Part shown: positions 26,169-40,654 of the stretch, in pieces | How the letters are laid out: the number at the start of each line of letters is the position of its first letter | Numbering within the stretch: the first letter of the stretch is position 1 | Assembly: GCA_000697055.1 (NCBI GenBank) | Contig: JNDT01002281.1 | Coordinates: forward strand, 55,649-119,648 | Length of the DNA stretch: 64,000 nt | Direction of reading: 5' to 3' | Origin: Saksenaea vasiformis B4078 | Taxonomy: Eukaryota; Mucoromycota; Mucoromycetes; Mucorales; Saksenaeaceae | The notes under the pieces: generated by a model | What the model was told of the DNA's origin: nothing | Database searches by the model: none | The model's input: the letters and a program-made list of their open reading frames with translations, nothing else | Position numbers and translations under genes: made by a program

Positions 26169-26639
26169 TCTATTTAAAATGGACACATTATGGTGTTATC
26201 AAAAATTTTGATACGCCGCATCAGTCATGATAAGATTTTTCTTTCAGACACAGCCGATCATTAAATACAGATTTTCCTGTCAAAGTTCAGACAAAAATTG
26301 TAATACAAGCTGACAGAGTAAGAATAGATTGGTGGGTGAAGCAAATGGTAAAGTAAACGAGCAACGACCGGAAAGGAATAGATAATAGAGGCCACGCTAG
26401 TAACGTACCATATATATACGAAGATACTTACAACTGCAAGGCAAGATATATGTCGCTGGTACGCTGTACGCCAATTACTGCAAGTTGGTACAGGATGTGA
26501 TTGCTTTTCATCATGTATTTGTTCACGCAAAAAGATAGAGGAATCATAAACACATGTCACATAAGAAGTTATGCTAATATGCTAGATACATTTTATTAAA
26601 CAATGTGTGAAAAGAAAAAGCATCCAATCTATCGTTGTA
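26169..26639. other. Shared 3' intergenic space of convergent genes
   Basis: 471 bp between the stop of the CHZ-domain gene (plus) and the stop of the sirtuin (minus). A/T-rich, with no gene seen. It should contain both polyadenylation regions. Confidence 0.4.
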
Positions 26640-27929
<1,290 letters not shown>

Positions 27930-30771
27930 CAGGGCGATCGGTTTGCTTTGAACAAACCAACCAGCAGTCCTTTTCCCCTCATTGAAAAAACCCAGGTGGC
28001 AAAATATTCATCCGCGGCTTTCGTAGCTGTTGGAAATTCGACCATGTTCTTTGGAGAGCTTTTTCAAACAGGTTCTACATCTGGGCCCGATAGACTATCT
28101 TTCTACAGTACTAGCTTCTTTTCTTGCACTTTTTATATGCTGCAGGAGTTGAATGGTTCTTTGGTACTCTCTGACAAAACCTCCACGGCTGCTGTAGTTG
28201 CGAGTTTTACTCTGTCTCTAGAGAACACTGTTTGACATTCTCACTAAAACAGCAGTACATATACATAATCGATCATAGGATCAATCTTGGAAGAGGAACA
28301 GAGATGCATTTAAGCACTTGAATAAGTGAGTCTCAACTGGTAATCTAAGTGTCATTCCTAACCCTAAAACCTATAAGACTGCATAGTTAAACATTGGATG
28401 ATCACTGGGAAGTCATCAACGGAATCTCGTAGATGAATGCAGACATGAGTCCAAGCCAACTTCTGGTTCGCAAGATGAGCATGTGTACTTCAGTAGCGCT
28501 TTGTAACCTGATTGGCTAAACTGGGGGCAAAAAATTTTTTCATTTCCTTTTTGTTTGGGGGAGAGGAGACAGAGTAGTCTGAATCGAGTTAAACCAGTCT
28601 TTCGACCAGGCCTCATGTATTGCACTGCATAGCACTTCCACCTGCAAGCCGTTTCAATGATCTCAAACTCTAATCCATTCTTACGCCGAAGCGTCGTCAT
28701 AGGACAAATGTAAGTTCGAAACCGAAATCACTGGTAGCTTACGCCCATTTTCATGGGTTGTCCCGTAAGGACCTTGTGGCTTTTCTCAGACCTTCCCACG
28801 GGTTAAAAAAAAACCCTCACGGATTTTCGTGTGTTTGCCCGTAAACATAAGCTTGTCACCTCTCAAAAGAAACATGATTAGAATTGCCCACACGCCTCAT
28901 TTATAATTTTTTGCTGCGATACATCGTCACATCATAAAGTCACGAAGAATCAGAGAGATCCGCATGCAGGATCCGCTCACTGGGTTTCAAAAATGGTTGT
29001 ACCTATGTACGAAAAAGCCACTGTGCTTCCACGGAGCTAGGCGATTTGGCCAGCTCCTGTCATACTTCCGATTCTGTGGTAGATGAACAATACTAACGAG
29101 CGAAATCTCGCTATTCTCCATACTAAGAGCTGTCTATGATATCAACCTCAAGGGAACACAATCACTAGAGAGGGAATGCGTTTATCCGAACATGTGAATA
29201 TTGAACCGGCAATCATCTCTAAATAAGCATATTATCGAGCTAGTATCAAGTGTCCACTTCTACATTCTTGCTATAGACCAGGGTTTATATCATATTTTAC
29301 GTGGTCTCGCTGCTTTAGACTATTTGCTTCCTCTTTGAACGCTTTGAAAAGAGATACCAAGCTCTTCGTGTTACCTAGTATGATACACTGCTATGGATAA
29401 ACAAATGCACAGCCCTAGGATCCATTGATTGAAGTTAAAAGAATCATAATTTAATTATCAGTAATTGATGACTTCATGTAGTTGCTGCAACAAACGTATC
29501 CAGGACTTCAGGTTCCCTGCGTTCTTCTTACCTGTCGCTTTGTACCGTACTAATCAAACGATCCAAATCTTTCAATTTTTTTTTCTGCAAACTAGTTATT
29601 TTCGGCCTACACGTTGCCAATGGTAATGTAAGAATCACTAGGATATCGGGTAGTCATGAAGTACAAGCCCTTTTCAACTTCTTGCTGTCTCAGTTCAATA
29701 GCATCGTGTTTGCGCCCCTTTATCCTACAACACAAAGAGCACGTACATTGAGAATGACTAATTATCTGTACTGCTTCCTTGTACTTTTTAAGCGCTACTA
29801 TCTCTAGCATGTCATAGGTAAGATTGTGCAAAATCGAGTTAATGGGCATCGTCCCGACTGCCACCTCACTCGTCGGAGTTAGCTGTTGGTAATGGTTGAA
29901 AGTCAGACACCTGAACGAGGAAACAAAGCTTTGATCATATGGAAGCAATTATCTATGCGTTGCATGGTCTATTACAGTTAAGACACTAGGTTTTCACCAT
30001 GGAAGTCAGTGTGTCAATTTTTATGTACCCTTTGAATAGCTCAAATAGTGTAATTCGCAATAATGGTAACATTACTGGTAGATGGACAACATAGTGCAAC
30101 GCTAAGGGTTACTGCATAGCACGATTGTGTTTAGAAGTTTTCAGCACAAAAAATGCGTTGCAAAAGCGATGCACTCACATGTGTTGCTTGCCGTACCACA
30201 ATTTGTACTCAAGTTTAGAAGTATCCACAGGCCGCTTCGGAGCTCATCGGAGAAAGTCTTTATTCGATCTTAAAACTTTTTCACTTGCTGTCGGATAATT
30301 TGTAAAATCTTTTTTTCGTGGGTCTTTATATTATTCTGGTGGCATCAGAAAAAATCGTACCGTTGTATCTACTGAGTGAGCAGTTAATCAATCTGTCACA
30401 AAGCTCGAAAACGTGTGCATATCTTTTCAACTATAAAAGGAAATGAAAATTTGACTAGTGGTAGCTATTGGTGGCTTTCAATCCATTCGCTTTAGACTGA
30501 AGGATTGATCCAGGTACATCAACTCTGATTGCACAGTCGCTTCTCATACAGTTGCTATTGCGTGTTCGCCTGGCTGTTCCTTAAAACTCTTATTTTGTGC
30601 CAGCATAACTGTTCTCCCAGCCTTGGGCAAAGGATGATTGTTATAGTAGTAACATTGCCACGGTAAGCGTTTGTGCTTCCCGTTCGCATCCGTCCTTTCT
30701 TCAGACTACACTTGTTCGTGGACAGAGACCTACTTTTGTTTATATAATAGCGATTTTTATTTACAGGGTTT
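27930..30771. other. 2.8-kb intergenic region, no supportable gene
   Basis: Lies upstream of the sirtuin and downstream of POL2. Minus-strand frames at 28416-28700 and 29607-29948 (113 codons) lack known motifs and may be chance. Near 28750-28860 the motif (C/A)GGGTT or its complement ACCCG/CCCGT occurs several times, including GGGTT-A7-AACCC, which can fold as a small hairpin. Nothing else is resolved. Confidence 0.4.
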
Positions 30772-33700
30772 TCAAAGCCTTGACAGGCTCCATTGCACTA
30801 CATCTAACAGAAATAAAAGGTGTTGTTCTTTCGCAACATTTTGAAAGACCCTCAATTTCCGTAGCAGATCGGATTTGTTTTGCATTGTCTTGTATTCACA
30901 ACCACATCGGTTGCATTGTCTCCTCAGATTTTCTTGTTTCACGCTTCGACAGCGATGACACATCACATCTTGCAGTTGATAGGCTGACAACCACCGTTGT
31001 ACTTGTTCGATCATCCGTTCTTCAATTAGCTGTTTGTCATATTCTGCACCGCATGCAATACATTGCCATGGCCGCACCTTGTCATCCAAGGGCATTAGTC
31101 GCTGATCGCGACAGAAATCAAGATCGGTAGAGCCATTGCAATAACTGCATATCACTTCATTGAGTTTGAAGTATTCGCAAGGGTTCCGGAACTGTGCCTC
31201 GGCACTGAAGTCGCTGACTCCGCCAATGGTCTGTAATGCATTCCGTTTGAGCAATCGCACCTCGTCTTCCACATTTTTATCCAGTCCGAGAACGGCGCAC
31301 ACGAATTTCACGTATTCAAATGCCGGGTTAGACATCTCCAAATGTGACCCAGCAAGCTGAGGGAACTTGAGCGTTGGATCTGACTGAGCCATAGCAGAGC
31401 GTTGCTTTCGCAGAATGACAGGTAACCAGCGTAATACAATACGCATCACGTCGTGCTTGATATAATGCCGCATATGTTGCACTCTTGGATCGGGTGCCGC
31501 GTTCGCATCTTGCCGGAACTGGCTGCCGATATTGCGTGGGTACGTTAACTTGCATTTTTGGAGTTCTTGAATATAGGATGCAACAGTTTTCCTGAACATG
31601 TTTTGCACCGCCATGGGTAAGTACGCTTGTATATTCCATTGTGCCCGCACGATTGCAGCTGATCCTGTCTCGTCCTCTGGGTTAATGATCGCCGGTAAAC
31701 CACCGTAATTTTGTTCGTCCATCCAGACAAGCGTATCCCAGTAATGACCTAGCTCCAGACCAAGCACCTCGAAGAGCTGCTTGTTTTGAACCGACCGATG
31801 TAGATATTCACAGAAGGGAATAGCACTGTCCACATGGTCTTTGGCAGTGGCCACGATGATCCGCCGGAAATTGGCAAACACAATCTTCCCTCCAATTCTC
31901 CGCAGTTCTGTTACCAGCTGCACAAATACCTTTTTCATCATGCTATGGACTAAACCATAAAGACATGGGTCATACATGTTTGAGCTTGCGCTTAGTAACC
32001 AGCGATGCAATGTCTCCAGCATCATATCTCCCAGCTTATTGCTCTTAAGGGCAGCTTCATGGAACCATTGTTGCACCATCTGTCGCAAGACAGTGAACGT
32101 CTTGTTGGATATCATACCGTCCCCAAACATGGCTGTGTTACTGATGCCTCTGTTGTATTCATCGAGTGTATGTTGTGCATTATCAAAGCCAGTGTTACTG
32201 GAAGTACCCTCCAATTCATTGATAGCTGGCGCTTCCATGATTGTATTGAGGCAAAGACGCAGAATATCCAGTTCCACACAAACTGTGTCATACACACCTG
32301 GATGATTGATTTCTGTATTGACAAGCTCGTGCGTAATAAACATGTTTTCATCGTCCTCGCGACCTCCCAAATCAGGTTTCGCTCCCGGTGACCACCACAG
32401 CACCATATCGTTTCGTATCAGACGTCTCGCAAATGTAACATCGGCCATGTACTGATAGGAGTCTTGAGGCAAATTACAGAAAGGTATGTTGGCATAGCGA
32501 GCCTGTTCCAGCTTTTCATCCACCCAAAATCCGAGCTCCAAATACCGCATGATCATACGCTTTGTAACGGGTGTCAGCCAGTTGAGTGCGTCGAACTGGT
32601 TGTCCTCCTGAAGCGAGGGTAGTTGCAGACATGGAAATTCATGCAGCAAATTCGCTTGCTGGGCGAGATAGCTCACCGATCGTGGTGAAATCACCACGAG
32701 AACGGCAGGGCCACGTTTGAGATCTTTGTATTTCCCGAGCGCTTTGTTGATAGAACGGAACGCTGCTCGTTCTGTCTGAGGGAAATCGACTGTGAAATCG
32801 AGATCTGGCTGGAGTTCCACTGTATCACTTTTTGGCGTACTCTCATCTTGAAGAAGCGTACTGTAGCGTTCTTTGTACAAATTGTTGACGTTCGGCATCT
32901 GTTGTCTTAGCTGCTTTTTGCCAACCACAAATAGCTGTTGTTGCTGCAAGGTTGCGCCAACAAGGGCGAAGAAATGACGACTGTCACACTGGGCATGGTA
33001 CAAGAGGACGTAGTGGAAGTCCTTCGGTCTTTCCATATAATTTGGATTTAATTTCGGTTGCGGTACGAGATCGAGGAGGTCATAGCGATCCTCCAACCGT
33101 TGCGACGATCCATTTCCCTTGCTCACAGCACAACAGGTTCCGAGTTCTAGCACAGCTCGCACATCGAGTGGTACGTTGCTCTCGTAAACACCTTCGGTCG
33201 ATGGATGGTTGAAAATGTTCGAAAATTTCCTTTGCTCGTCTTGGAATACGTCTTCTGGCATGACCACTTGGAACAGATTCAAACAAGGTCGCGATCTTGG
33301 CAATGCTCGTGTGCAGGCCTCGATTGTGCATGTTGGATTTTGTCGAATCACTTCCAACGGTGCCTTCTCTTTGCTGTTAAGATAAAACATTCGTGGAATT
33401 GATAAACGATGGCAGTAAAGCTGGCCTTGAACATAAACCCACATACGATATTGTCCAGGCATATCTGTTGCAGCAATGGACAAAATTTGCCATGTGCTTG
33501 TAGCAACAGATCCAGTCTGCCGTCTAAAGAAACCCCCGACACTATGTCTGTCCATAGTCTGCGTACTATTTCCCAGTTCCTCGCGACGCTTTTTGCGTAT
33601 TGCCCGCTGACGCTTCCACTTGCGTTTTTGGAACGCAAGCCATCCTTGATAATCGGTAAGCATATCCGGCATATTCCCTGGTTGATCTTCCTCTGCCAAC

Positions 33701-36700
33701 GGTCCATCGATATCCATGTCCGAATCAGCAAGCTTGCGCTTCGTGACCTTGGCCACCTTTGGCAGTTTGGCAATCGTGCGTACGCCATCTCCGTTCATAT
33801 CTTCGATGTCCTCCATTTCCACGTCCTCATCATTCCTCTCTTCAGTCATTGACAAAGGCTTTTCCACTCGCGTGAACATATCGGTAATGCGATGTTGCTT
33901 AAATTTGTCATCCTTGCTTGCTATACGTTTAAACAGCCAGTCGGGATGACGGACGCGAGGAACGGGATTGCGCACCTTCTGCATCGCTGCAGGAATGGTG
34001 ATCAATTTCTGGATCACAGAACCAAAACGGTCGAGATAATATGGCCAGTCGAGGATACTGCGGATATCAAAGTTGGTCAGTGAATTGTCCTTCAACCATA
34101 ATCTCAGGAAATGCTTCTTAACACTTGGCTCGGCTGAAAAGATGGCCACAGGAATCGCACGCTCGGAAACAGGCAGTCCGGAAGGTTGGGCTGATATGAT
34201 GAACTTACAGGCTAGACCTTTATCTTTCACCATTTGGTCGCCAAGAAACTCTGCAAGACGTTTTGCAGTACTGATAGCTGTAGACTTTTGTGATCCATAG
34301 TCTTCGAGCGTCTTGGACATGCTTCTGTTCTCTGAAAGGAGATCGAACAGTTCTTCGTCGTCCAGATCGACACCTTTACTATACAGAACATCAAGCCATT
34401 GGTTGGCCACCTTGGCAACACAAGCATAGCACTCTTCAAGGGTCCGTCCTTCCAAAAATACTTTGAACAGCTCTGACTGGAAAATCTTGACAAGTTTGAG
34501 TTCACCACGACGCTTCACTTCAAATCCTTTGAGTTCTCCCAGAGACCCGTCGTCATTGAATACGGCATAACGCTTTTTTAACAGCTTATCCTCTTCAGTG
34601 GATGAAGGTAAAATCATGGCTCTGTAAGGTCCGTCAATTTCAAAAAAGATACTGTTCTCGCTGTGCACGGAGTATTCGAAGGTGTCGCGATTAGTCAAAG
34701 TCTGGTACTGGTGATTGGTGAATTTTGCATGGACGAGATGATTCAACATAGTACAAGGATAATAGATTTTGCATTTTTTGCCATTCTTGAGTTGGAAAGA
34801 GAATGTTTCGGGGAAGCTTTTTGGCATGATACACCAAATACCATCCGTATCCAGTTCTAGTGGACGTCCGATCCGCTCAACCAACTGACGAGCCATCTGA
34901 ATAATGGTTGCGCCTGTCAAACACACAATACCAGCCATCTCCAATGAATGCCATCGTGCACCTTTTCGCATCACATAGCCGTAAAAGGAATTCAGAATAC
35001 ACTTGTGCGCCAGTTGCAGTGAATCATATAGCACAATCATATTCTTGGCGTTAGCAATTTCTGTCACAGCACCGTCTGAAATTGCCTGATCCAAATTTCC
35101 TTTCCACCTCTTATGCAGACCTTTGTATTCGTAGCGACGATCACGGAAAGCTCGCACCGTCTCGATGTAAAACGGGTTCTCTCGCTGACAGATGATGGAT
35201 TCCCGATTAATGGTCTTGGTTTCACGAACTTTTTTATACACTTTCTTGCAGTACTCGTTTAAGCGCTTGTTCACTAAGGTGGACTGTTCAGCGTCTGTCA
35301 AAGAATGCCAAGAACGTGTTGGACCGTGAGGATGTTTAGGTGGGAAGGTTTCGACACTGAGCTGGTTCCGGATCATCTTATATTCATTCAGCTTTGCTGG
35401 ATAATATTCACCGCGCCAAGACCATGTCATCCGCCGATCGCAAGTCTTTCCTGGTCGATTGAACTCACACGTCGCACACATGGATTCGTCGATCATGGCG
35501 TCAGGTTGAAGACGATTCGTTAAAATGATATTAGGATACATGGCCGCAACGTCTAAATGGTAAATAAGTGGCTCCTCTTGTCGTACAGGTCGATCTCGTA
35601 ATGCTTCAAGTTTTTGTTGAATTTCTGCTTTTACTTCTTCATAGTTTGTCAAGTCCTCCAATTTTTGTTTCTCTTCCACTTGAATGGTGAATTTTAGGGC
35701 ATCGTCTAACTGGGAAATTAACTACATTTACAGGGTTAGACTACTACAACTGGTCTTCAGTATTACTGATTCACCTGATCTATTGCTTCGGGTTCGATCT
35801 TGAAGTCAGTTGCAATATCACTTCGGAAGACACCTGCTTCTAGTGCTTCTACGTGACCTCCGACATAGGTTTCACTCGTTAATAGATGACCTTCGAACAT
35901 TCTATTCGATTCCTCCGCGTGTTTGTTTGGCATGATAACGTTAGCCTTGTAAGCTTCAACCTATATATGAAATGGTTAGATTATAATTGCTTTCATTTTC
36001 ATACATACCATCAATAGCAGTTCACATAGTGTACCAGAACCTTTTCGCAAAACTTCGTCAGGAACCAGTGGAATAATATTACAGAGCGAGAAAATGAACG
36101 GATGTACGTATTTCATATATAGGTAATATGTCGCGACGGCATCAGAAACTGAATATTGTGCAAGTGTTTGTGGTTGTTCGGAAGCAAATCTAAATCCTTG
36201 ATAAGGAATCTACGCAATGGACGGAATATTATGATCACATACCGTGTCATGTCCTCCGGATCTAACTCCATCGGATTATATCCGAGCTTAGCTGTTGTAA
36301 CAGCTTTCAGACCTTGACTTCCTTGAGGTAAGTATGAATCACGCTTGACCCATCGGAAGGCATCCATGTGTGAAGCATGTTTACACTTGTATTCGTCTTC
36401 TTCATCTTTGTAAACGCCAATTTCCTAACATTTACTATCAATCGATGGCTTCCACAGTGTCGGCTTGACTCACATGATACATATCAATCCCGTTCGCTTT
36501 TGCCCTCGCTTCAACAAATGGCCAATCGAAAAAGTCACCGTTATAAGTTACATAAATATTCGGCTTCGCATCTTGAATATGATCGAAAAAGCGACGCAAA
36601 ACTGCAGCCTGGAAACGTGTGAGAACCGACATTCCATTGCATCGATCGCTAACAAAATATACCTCATTTTCCTCATTAAATATAATAAAAGGTCCTTCAA

Positions 36701-38063
36701 ACTCTGGCTTTGGTGTATATGAAAAATCTTCGATATCCTGACTGACAATTTCACGATTGGTAATGAGATATCCCTGATTGCCTGTTTCAGTAATGTATCA
36801 TCGCATAATTCGAAATTTACCCGCCCGTCAATCATGTACGAAATCATCATAATAGAATCAATGGTGGCATCAGGAAATTTAAGTGGTAGTTTTGTGGTCT
36901 CGATATCGAATGCCAGAATAACAGGTTCCGGACGTTGTACTAGGTCATTTCGGCGAGAGAGGATGGCAAATCCATCATGTGTTGCTTTTACGTTATACCA
37001 TATACCAACTCGAATATCTACAGAGTTAATTCAGTAAGAATTGCCTTTTTTGTCTTATCGAATATATACCGAGATCAATGGCTACGCGGATATAATAGGG
37101 TATATCGTATTCTCGAACGTCAATGATATTTTCAAGTGCTTCGTGGGGATTTCTGTAGGATGATGATGCTGAAGATGTTTCGTCGTACTGAATTTGATTT
37201 GTCTCTCTACAATAGACGAACGTTAATATCCGTTGACAGATAGAAACAGTTGGGCGCGTTCTTCATACTTTAGGATCTCCGCATAGGTGTCAATGGCATC
37301 TACTTTTTCTTGATTTTTCTTGGCTGCAGGAAGGATGACTTTACGCACGGACAGTAGATCGGATACATTGCGAAAGACCAACTGAAGTAAAGACCGAGTA
37401 CTTCCAATTAAATGGTTCGGCTGTGTGACCATGCTTAGCTAACTCCGTATGCAGAAAATTACAAAAAGACTTACCTGTTTCAAATCCTCTTTTTGCACAC
37501 GGTTAATTTTTTCAATTGTATACTCGAAACGACGTCGCAAAAAGTCTTCTACGATTGTTTCCGTTCCAGGCTAAAATCTACGTCAGGATTGTTTCAGGCA
37601 CCAGGTGTTTTACTCACCTTGCATGCGATATAGAAGTATGGACTGTATACTGAGGTTGCCTTGAAAGTTTCGCCATTGTCTGTAATGAAGTAAAAGTTGA
37701 CTGCTGCTCGTCCTGATGGCCAATCGGAATCCTTTACAACTGTCTTTTTATATTCACCATACGATTAGTGCTGGTGTTCCGAAAACAAAGAGTGAAAGAG
37801 AGCGTTACCGAATGCATATTAAGAAGCCAACCTAATCGTTCAGGTCCTTCTTGATAACGCTCAAAATTAAATCTGCTTTCTAATTCATCGAGCTTTCGGA
37901 TATTGTCGAATTGCTGATCCAACTTGGATGGTTCTGTGCCTGGAAAAGGATCTGTCCCGAGTGACCGTGCGTTTGCGTGTGTAGACCCCAGCCTCCTTCC
38001 TTGACCTCGTCGACTTATTCCACCATTTGAGGAAGACACGCCAAATTCTGGTCTGGAGGACAT
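30772..38063 (-). CDS. POL2: DNA polymerase epsilon catalytic subunit (Pol2)
   Basis: Leading-strand replicative polymerase with 3'-5' proofreading. Twelve exons: 37809-38063, 37618-37743, 37475-37570, 37248-37438, 37070-37206, 36821-37017, 36663-36773, 36474-36608, 36243-36424, 36009-36189, 35775-35960, 30772-35721. They close in frame to 2248 aa (yeast 2222). Seen: GWLLNMHS near the start; Exo [17 protein letters not shown] (Asp about 306); Exo [11 protein letters not shown]; Exo [15 protein letters not shown]; CysX cluster [14 protein letters not shown]; motif [18 protein letters not shown]; motif [15 protein letters not shown]; motif C ELDTDGIW; the inactive second B-family half; C-terminal zinc modules CSYC...CIAC and CHRC...CNRC, which bind the Dpb2 subunit. 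All catalytic motifs look intact. Eleven introns sit in the first 1.8 kb of coding sequence, and the remaining 4.95 kb is one exon. Confidence 0.97.
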
Positions 38064-38262
38064 GCTGTAAAGGGGAGGGGAAACACGGTAATTTGGTGAA
38101 ACGCGTCAAGTGTTTTTTCTCTTCCTTTTTTCGGCTCGCGTTGTTCCTTGCTCCGCTGCCCAGCTTTAGAGTGTGGCTTCCTCCATCGTGACTTCCCCAA
38201 ATTTTAGTCCTCGCCGACAGGAAAAAAAAAAAAAAGTTACAACCTAGATCATATAGATCACG
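38064..38262. promoter_or_regulatory. Short divergent promoter between POL2 and PUF6
   Basis: Only 199 bp separate the POL2 ATG (minus) from the PUF6 ATG (plus), so both promoters must overlap. It contains an A14 run near 38221-38235 just upstream of PUF6. No TATA box is obvious on either side. Confidence 0.6.
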
Positions 38263-40367
38263 ATGGCACAACCACCAGTTAAGCGAAAGGCAGCTCCTAC
38301 CCACGAGGACGGATCAAAGAAAATCAAACATGGTAAATAGAAAGGAGGTCGGTAAGGAATTGACTGAACTTATATTGGATCGATAGCCGATTCTCGTCGT
38401 GAACAAAAGGCGATCCGCAATGAACGCAAGGCCCACGATCGCAGCTATGAAATGATCACAGAAGCAAAGAAAGTTTGGGAAACACTTCGTCGTGGTGATA
38501 TCAAGCGAGAAGAGCAAAAGAAACTCATGGAGAAGATGATGGGCATTATTACTGGCAAAGTGCAAGATGTACGTCTGACCGCTTTTATCGTACTAGTTCA
38601 CTAACACAGTCTCGTAGATTATTTTCAAGCACGATGCTTCACGTATCATTCAAACATGTCTGAAGAAGGGTAACGGTGAACAGAGAAATCAAATTGCAGA
38701 GGAACTGAAGGGCAGATATGAGGAGCTGTCAAAGTCAATGTACGGAAAATTTATTGTTATGAAGACACTCGAATACTGGTATGTGGAGAATCGTGGTAGT
38801 CGTTGAGACAAACTAAATCCTTTTTGCAGTCATTGGCAAAGGGATCATATCTTGTCTGAATTCCGTACCCATGTCCGTAAACTGATCCGCCACAAGGAAG
38901 CTTCGACTGTGATTGAATCATTTTACTCTCAATTTTCCAACGCAGCACAACGACAAGAGTTGCTTGCAGAATTTTATGGTCCCGAGATGACTCTATTCAA
39001 CCGTGGTGGTGGTGCAAAGACACTGGAAGACTTGTTGCAAGCTCTTCCAGAGAAGAAAGACTCGATTTTGAAATTCATGTCAGAAACGTTGATGGGCTGT
39101 ATGGATAAAGGAACTGTGGTTCACAGTATTGTGCACAAGGCATTATATCAGTATTTGACTTTGGCAGACGAAAAAGGACGTGAGGTGAGGAAATGATAGC
39201 GCAACAACAAAAATAGGTGATATTCATTGTTATGATTCAGCCGATCATGGGTCATCTTCGAGATAATTTACAAGATATCCTTCATACTCGCGAAGGTTCA
39301 TGGGTGGCGATGCTTTGTTTATCATATGCAACTCCCAAGGTAAACATCATTGGCCTAACCTAACGCAAGTTGATACTGATAACTATTTCTTTCCTTTTCA
39401 GGATCGTAAAGCAATCATCAAGGCCTTTAAGCCCTACCTTGTCAAGATTGCTAAGGATGAGTATGGATACCTGGTTCTCTTACGACTTTTGGATGTCACA
39501 GATGATACTGTGCTTATCAACAAGGCCGTTGTCAGCGTAAGTTTTTGTCCTTTGTGGAAAAAGTGCTGCTGACACATACGTCATAGGAACTGAGCAAACA
39601 TGCAGAGGAATTGTTTGCTGATAAATTTGGACGTCGTTTCTTTATGTACATTCTGGTGGGACGCAACACCAAGTATCTTTCGCCAGAAACTGTTCAAATG
39701 TTGAAGGATGGTGATGCTATCAGAACAAGGTAAGACAAATTTCCTTTTCCTTTCTACGTGAATGCTAATGCATGTTACTGTAGCAAAAAAGATCCTGAAG
39801 TGAGAAGTCAAGAATTGCTGAAGGCATCGTCGCCTCAGTTAATCTCGCTAGTCGCAAGCAATGCAGGTGTCCTCATGCGTGAGAAACTGTCATCACAGGT
39901 GGTGCAGGAAATTATGCTGCATGCTGAAGGTTTGTGAGAAAGGAAAAAAAAGTTGGATTTTTGTACTGACGACATGCGCGATAAAAAAAAAAGGTGATAA
40001 AACGGAGGCCGTTGATGCTATTTTGGATCTCGCTGGTGAAGGAATTGAAGTGGATGAACATGTATTGGAGCACCGTTTTGCGAATCGAGTGATCAAGGCC
40101 ATGATCAAGGCCGATTCTGCCGAGGAATCGAATGACAAAGCCATTGTTCCACTTAACTTTGGTCCTAAGCTCCTCGAACGCATCCAGCCTCATCTAGGCC
40201 ATTTCGCAACGAACTTTGGTAGCTTTGTTGTGGTTGCTCTTGCTGAAGAATCCTCTACAAAGAAGGTGGTAAAGAAGGAGTTGAAGAGTCACAAGAAGGA
40301 AATCCAAAAGGCTGCAAAGGAGAACGTTGGAGCGCAAAAATTACTAGAAATTCTAGAGCAGAAATAA
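38263..40367 (+). CDS. PUF6: Pumilio-family nucleolar protein Puf6/PUM3
   Basis: RNA/DNA-binding Puf-A protein for 60S biogenesis (pre-rRNA 7S processing); in yeast it also represses ASH1 mRNA. Nine exons: 38263-38332, 38387-38568, 38618-38778, 38830-39184, 39241-39339, 39402-39536, 39587-39729, 39784-39929, 39994-40367, closing in frame to 554 aa. Seen: basic N-terminus MAQPPVKRKAAP; the family start helix MITEAKKVWETLRR; pumilio repeats beginning IIFKHDASRIIQTCLK, SMYGKFIVMKTLEYC and HKEASTVIESFY; REGSWVAMLCL; EYGYLVLLRLLDVTDD; FGRRFFMYILVGRNTKYLS; a terminal EHRFANRVIKAMIK repeat; and a Lys-rich tail ending LLEILEQK. The N-terminal extension is shorter than in yeast Puf6 (656 aa). Confidence 0.93.
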
Positions 40368-40654
40368 AAAGTAGCTATTCAAATAGGTCATTGTGCAGTG
40401 TGCATGGGGCCATTTTTTTCTTCTTCGAGGAGTACTAAATCTATTGCAAAGGAAACTACGATTAATGAAAAACGATGCAGAGTAAACAAGCGAGAATAGG
40501 GTGTGGGTTGATGCCAGTAAGGGAAAAAAAAAGCATATTAGGTCAATTTAAGAATGAAACTACAAGTAACTAACGATAAGAGTAAAAAAGAAAAATAAGC
40601 AAGATGAGATAGGATAGAGAAATGAGCAGAGCGAAAGAGCATACACTATGTATC

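Noticed and set aside
29607..29948. 113-codon minus-strand frame downstream of POL2
   Set aside because: Looks weakly protein-like but has no recognisable domain, no neighbouring exon and no start context; not reported as a gene.
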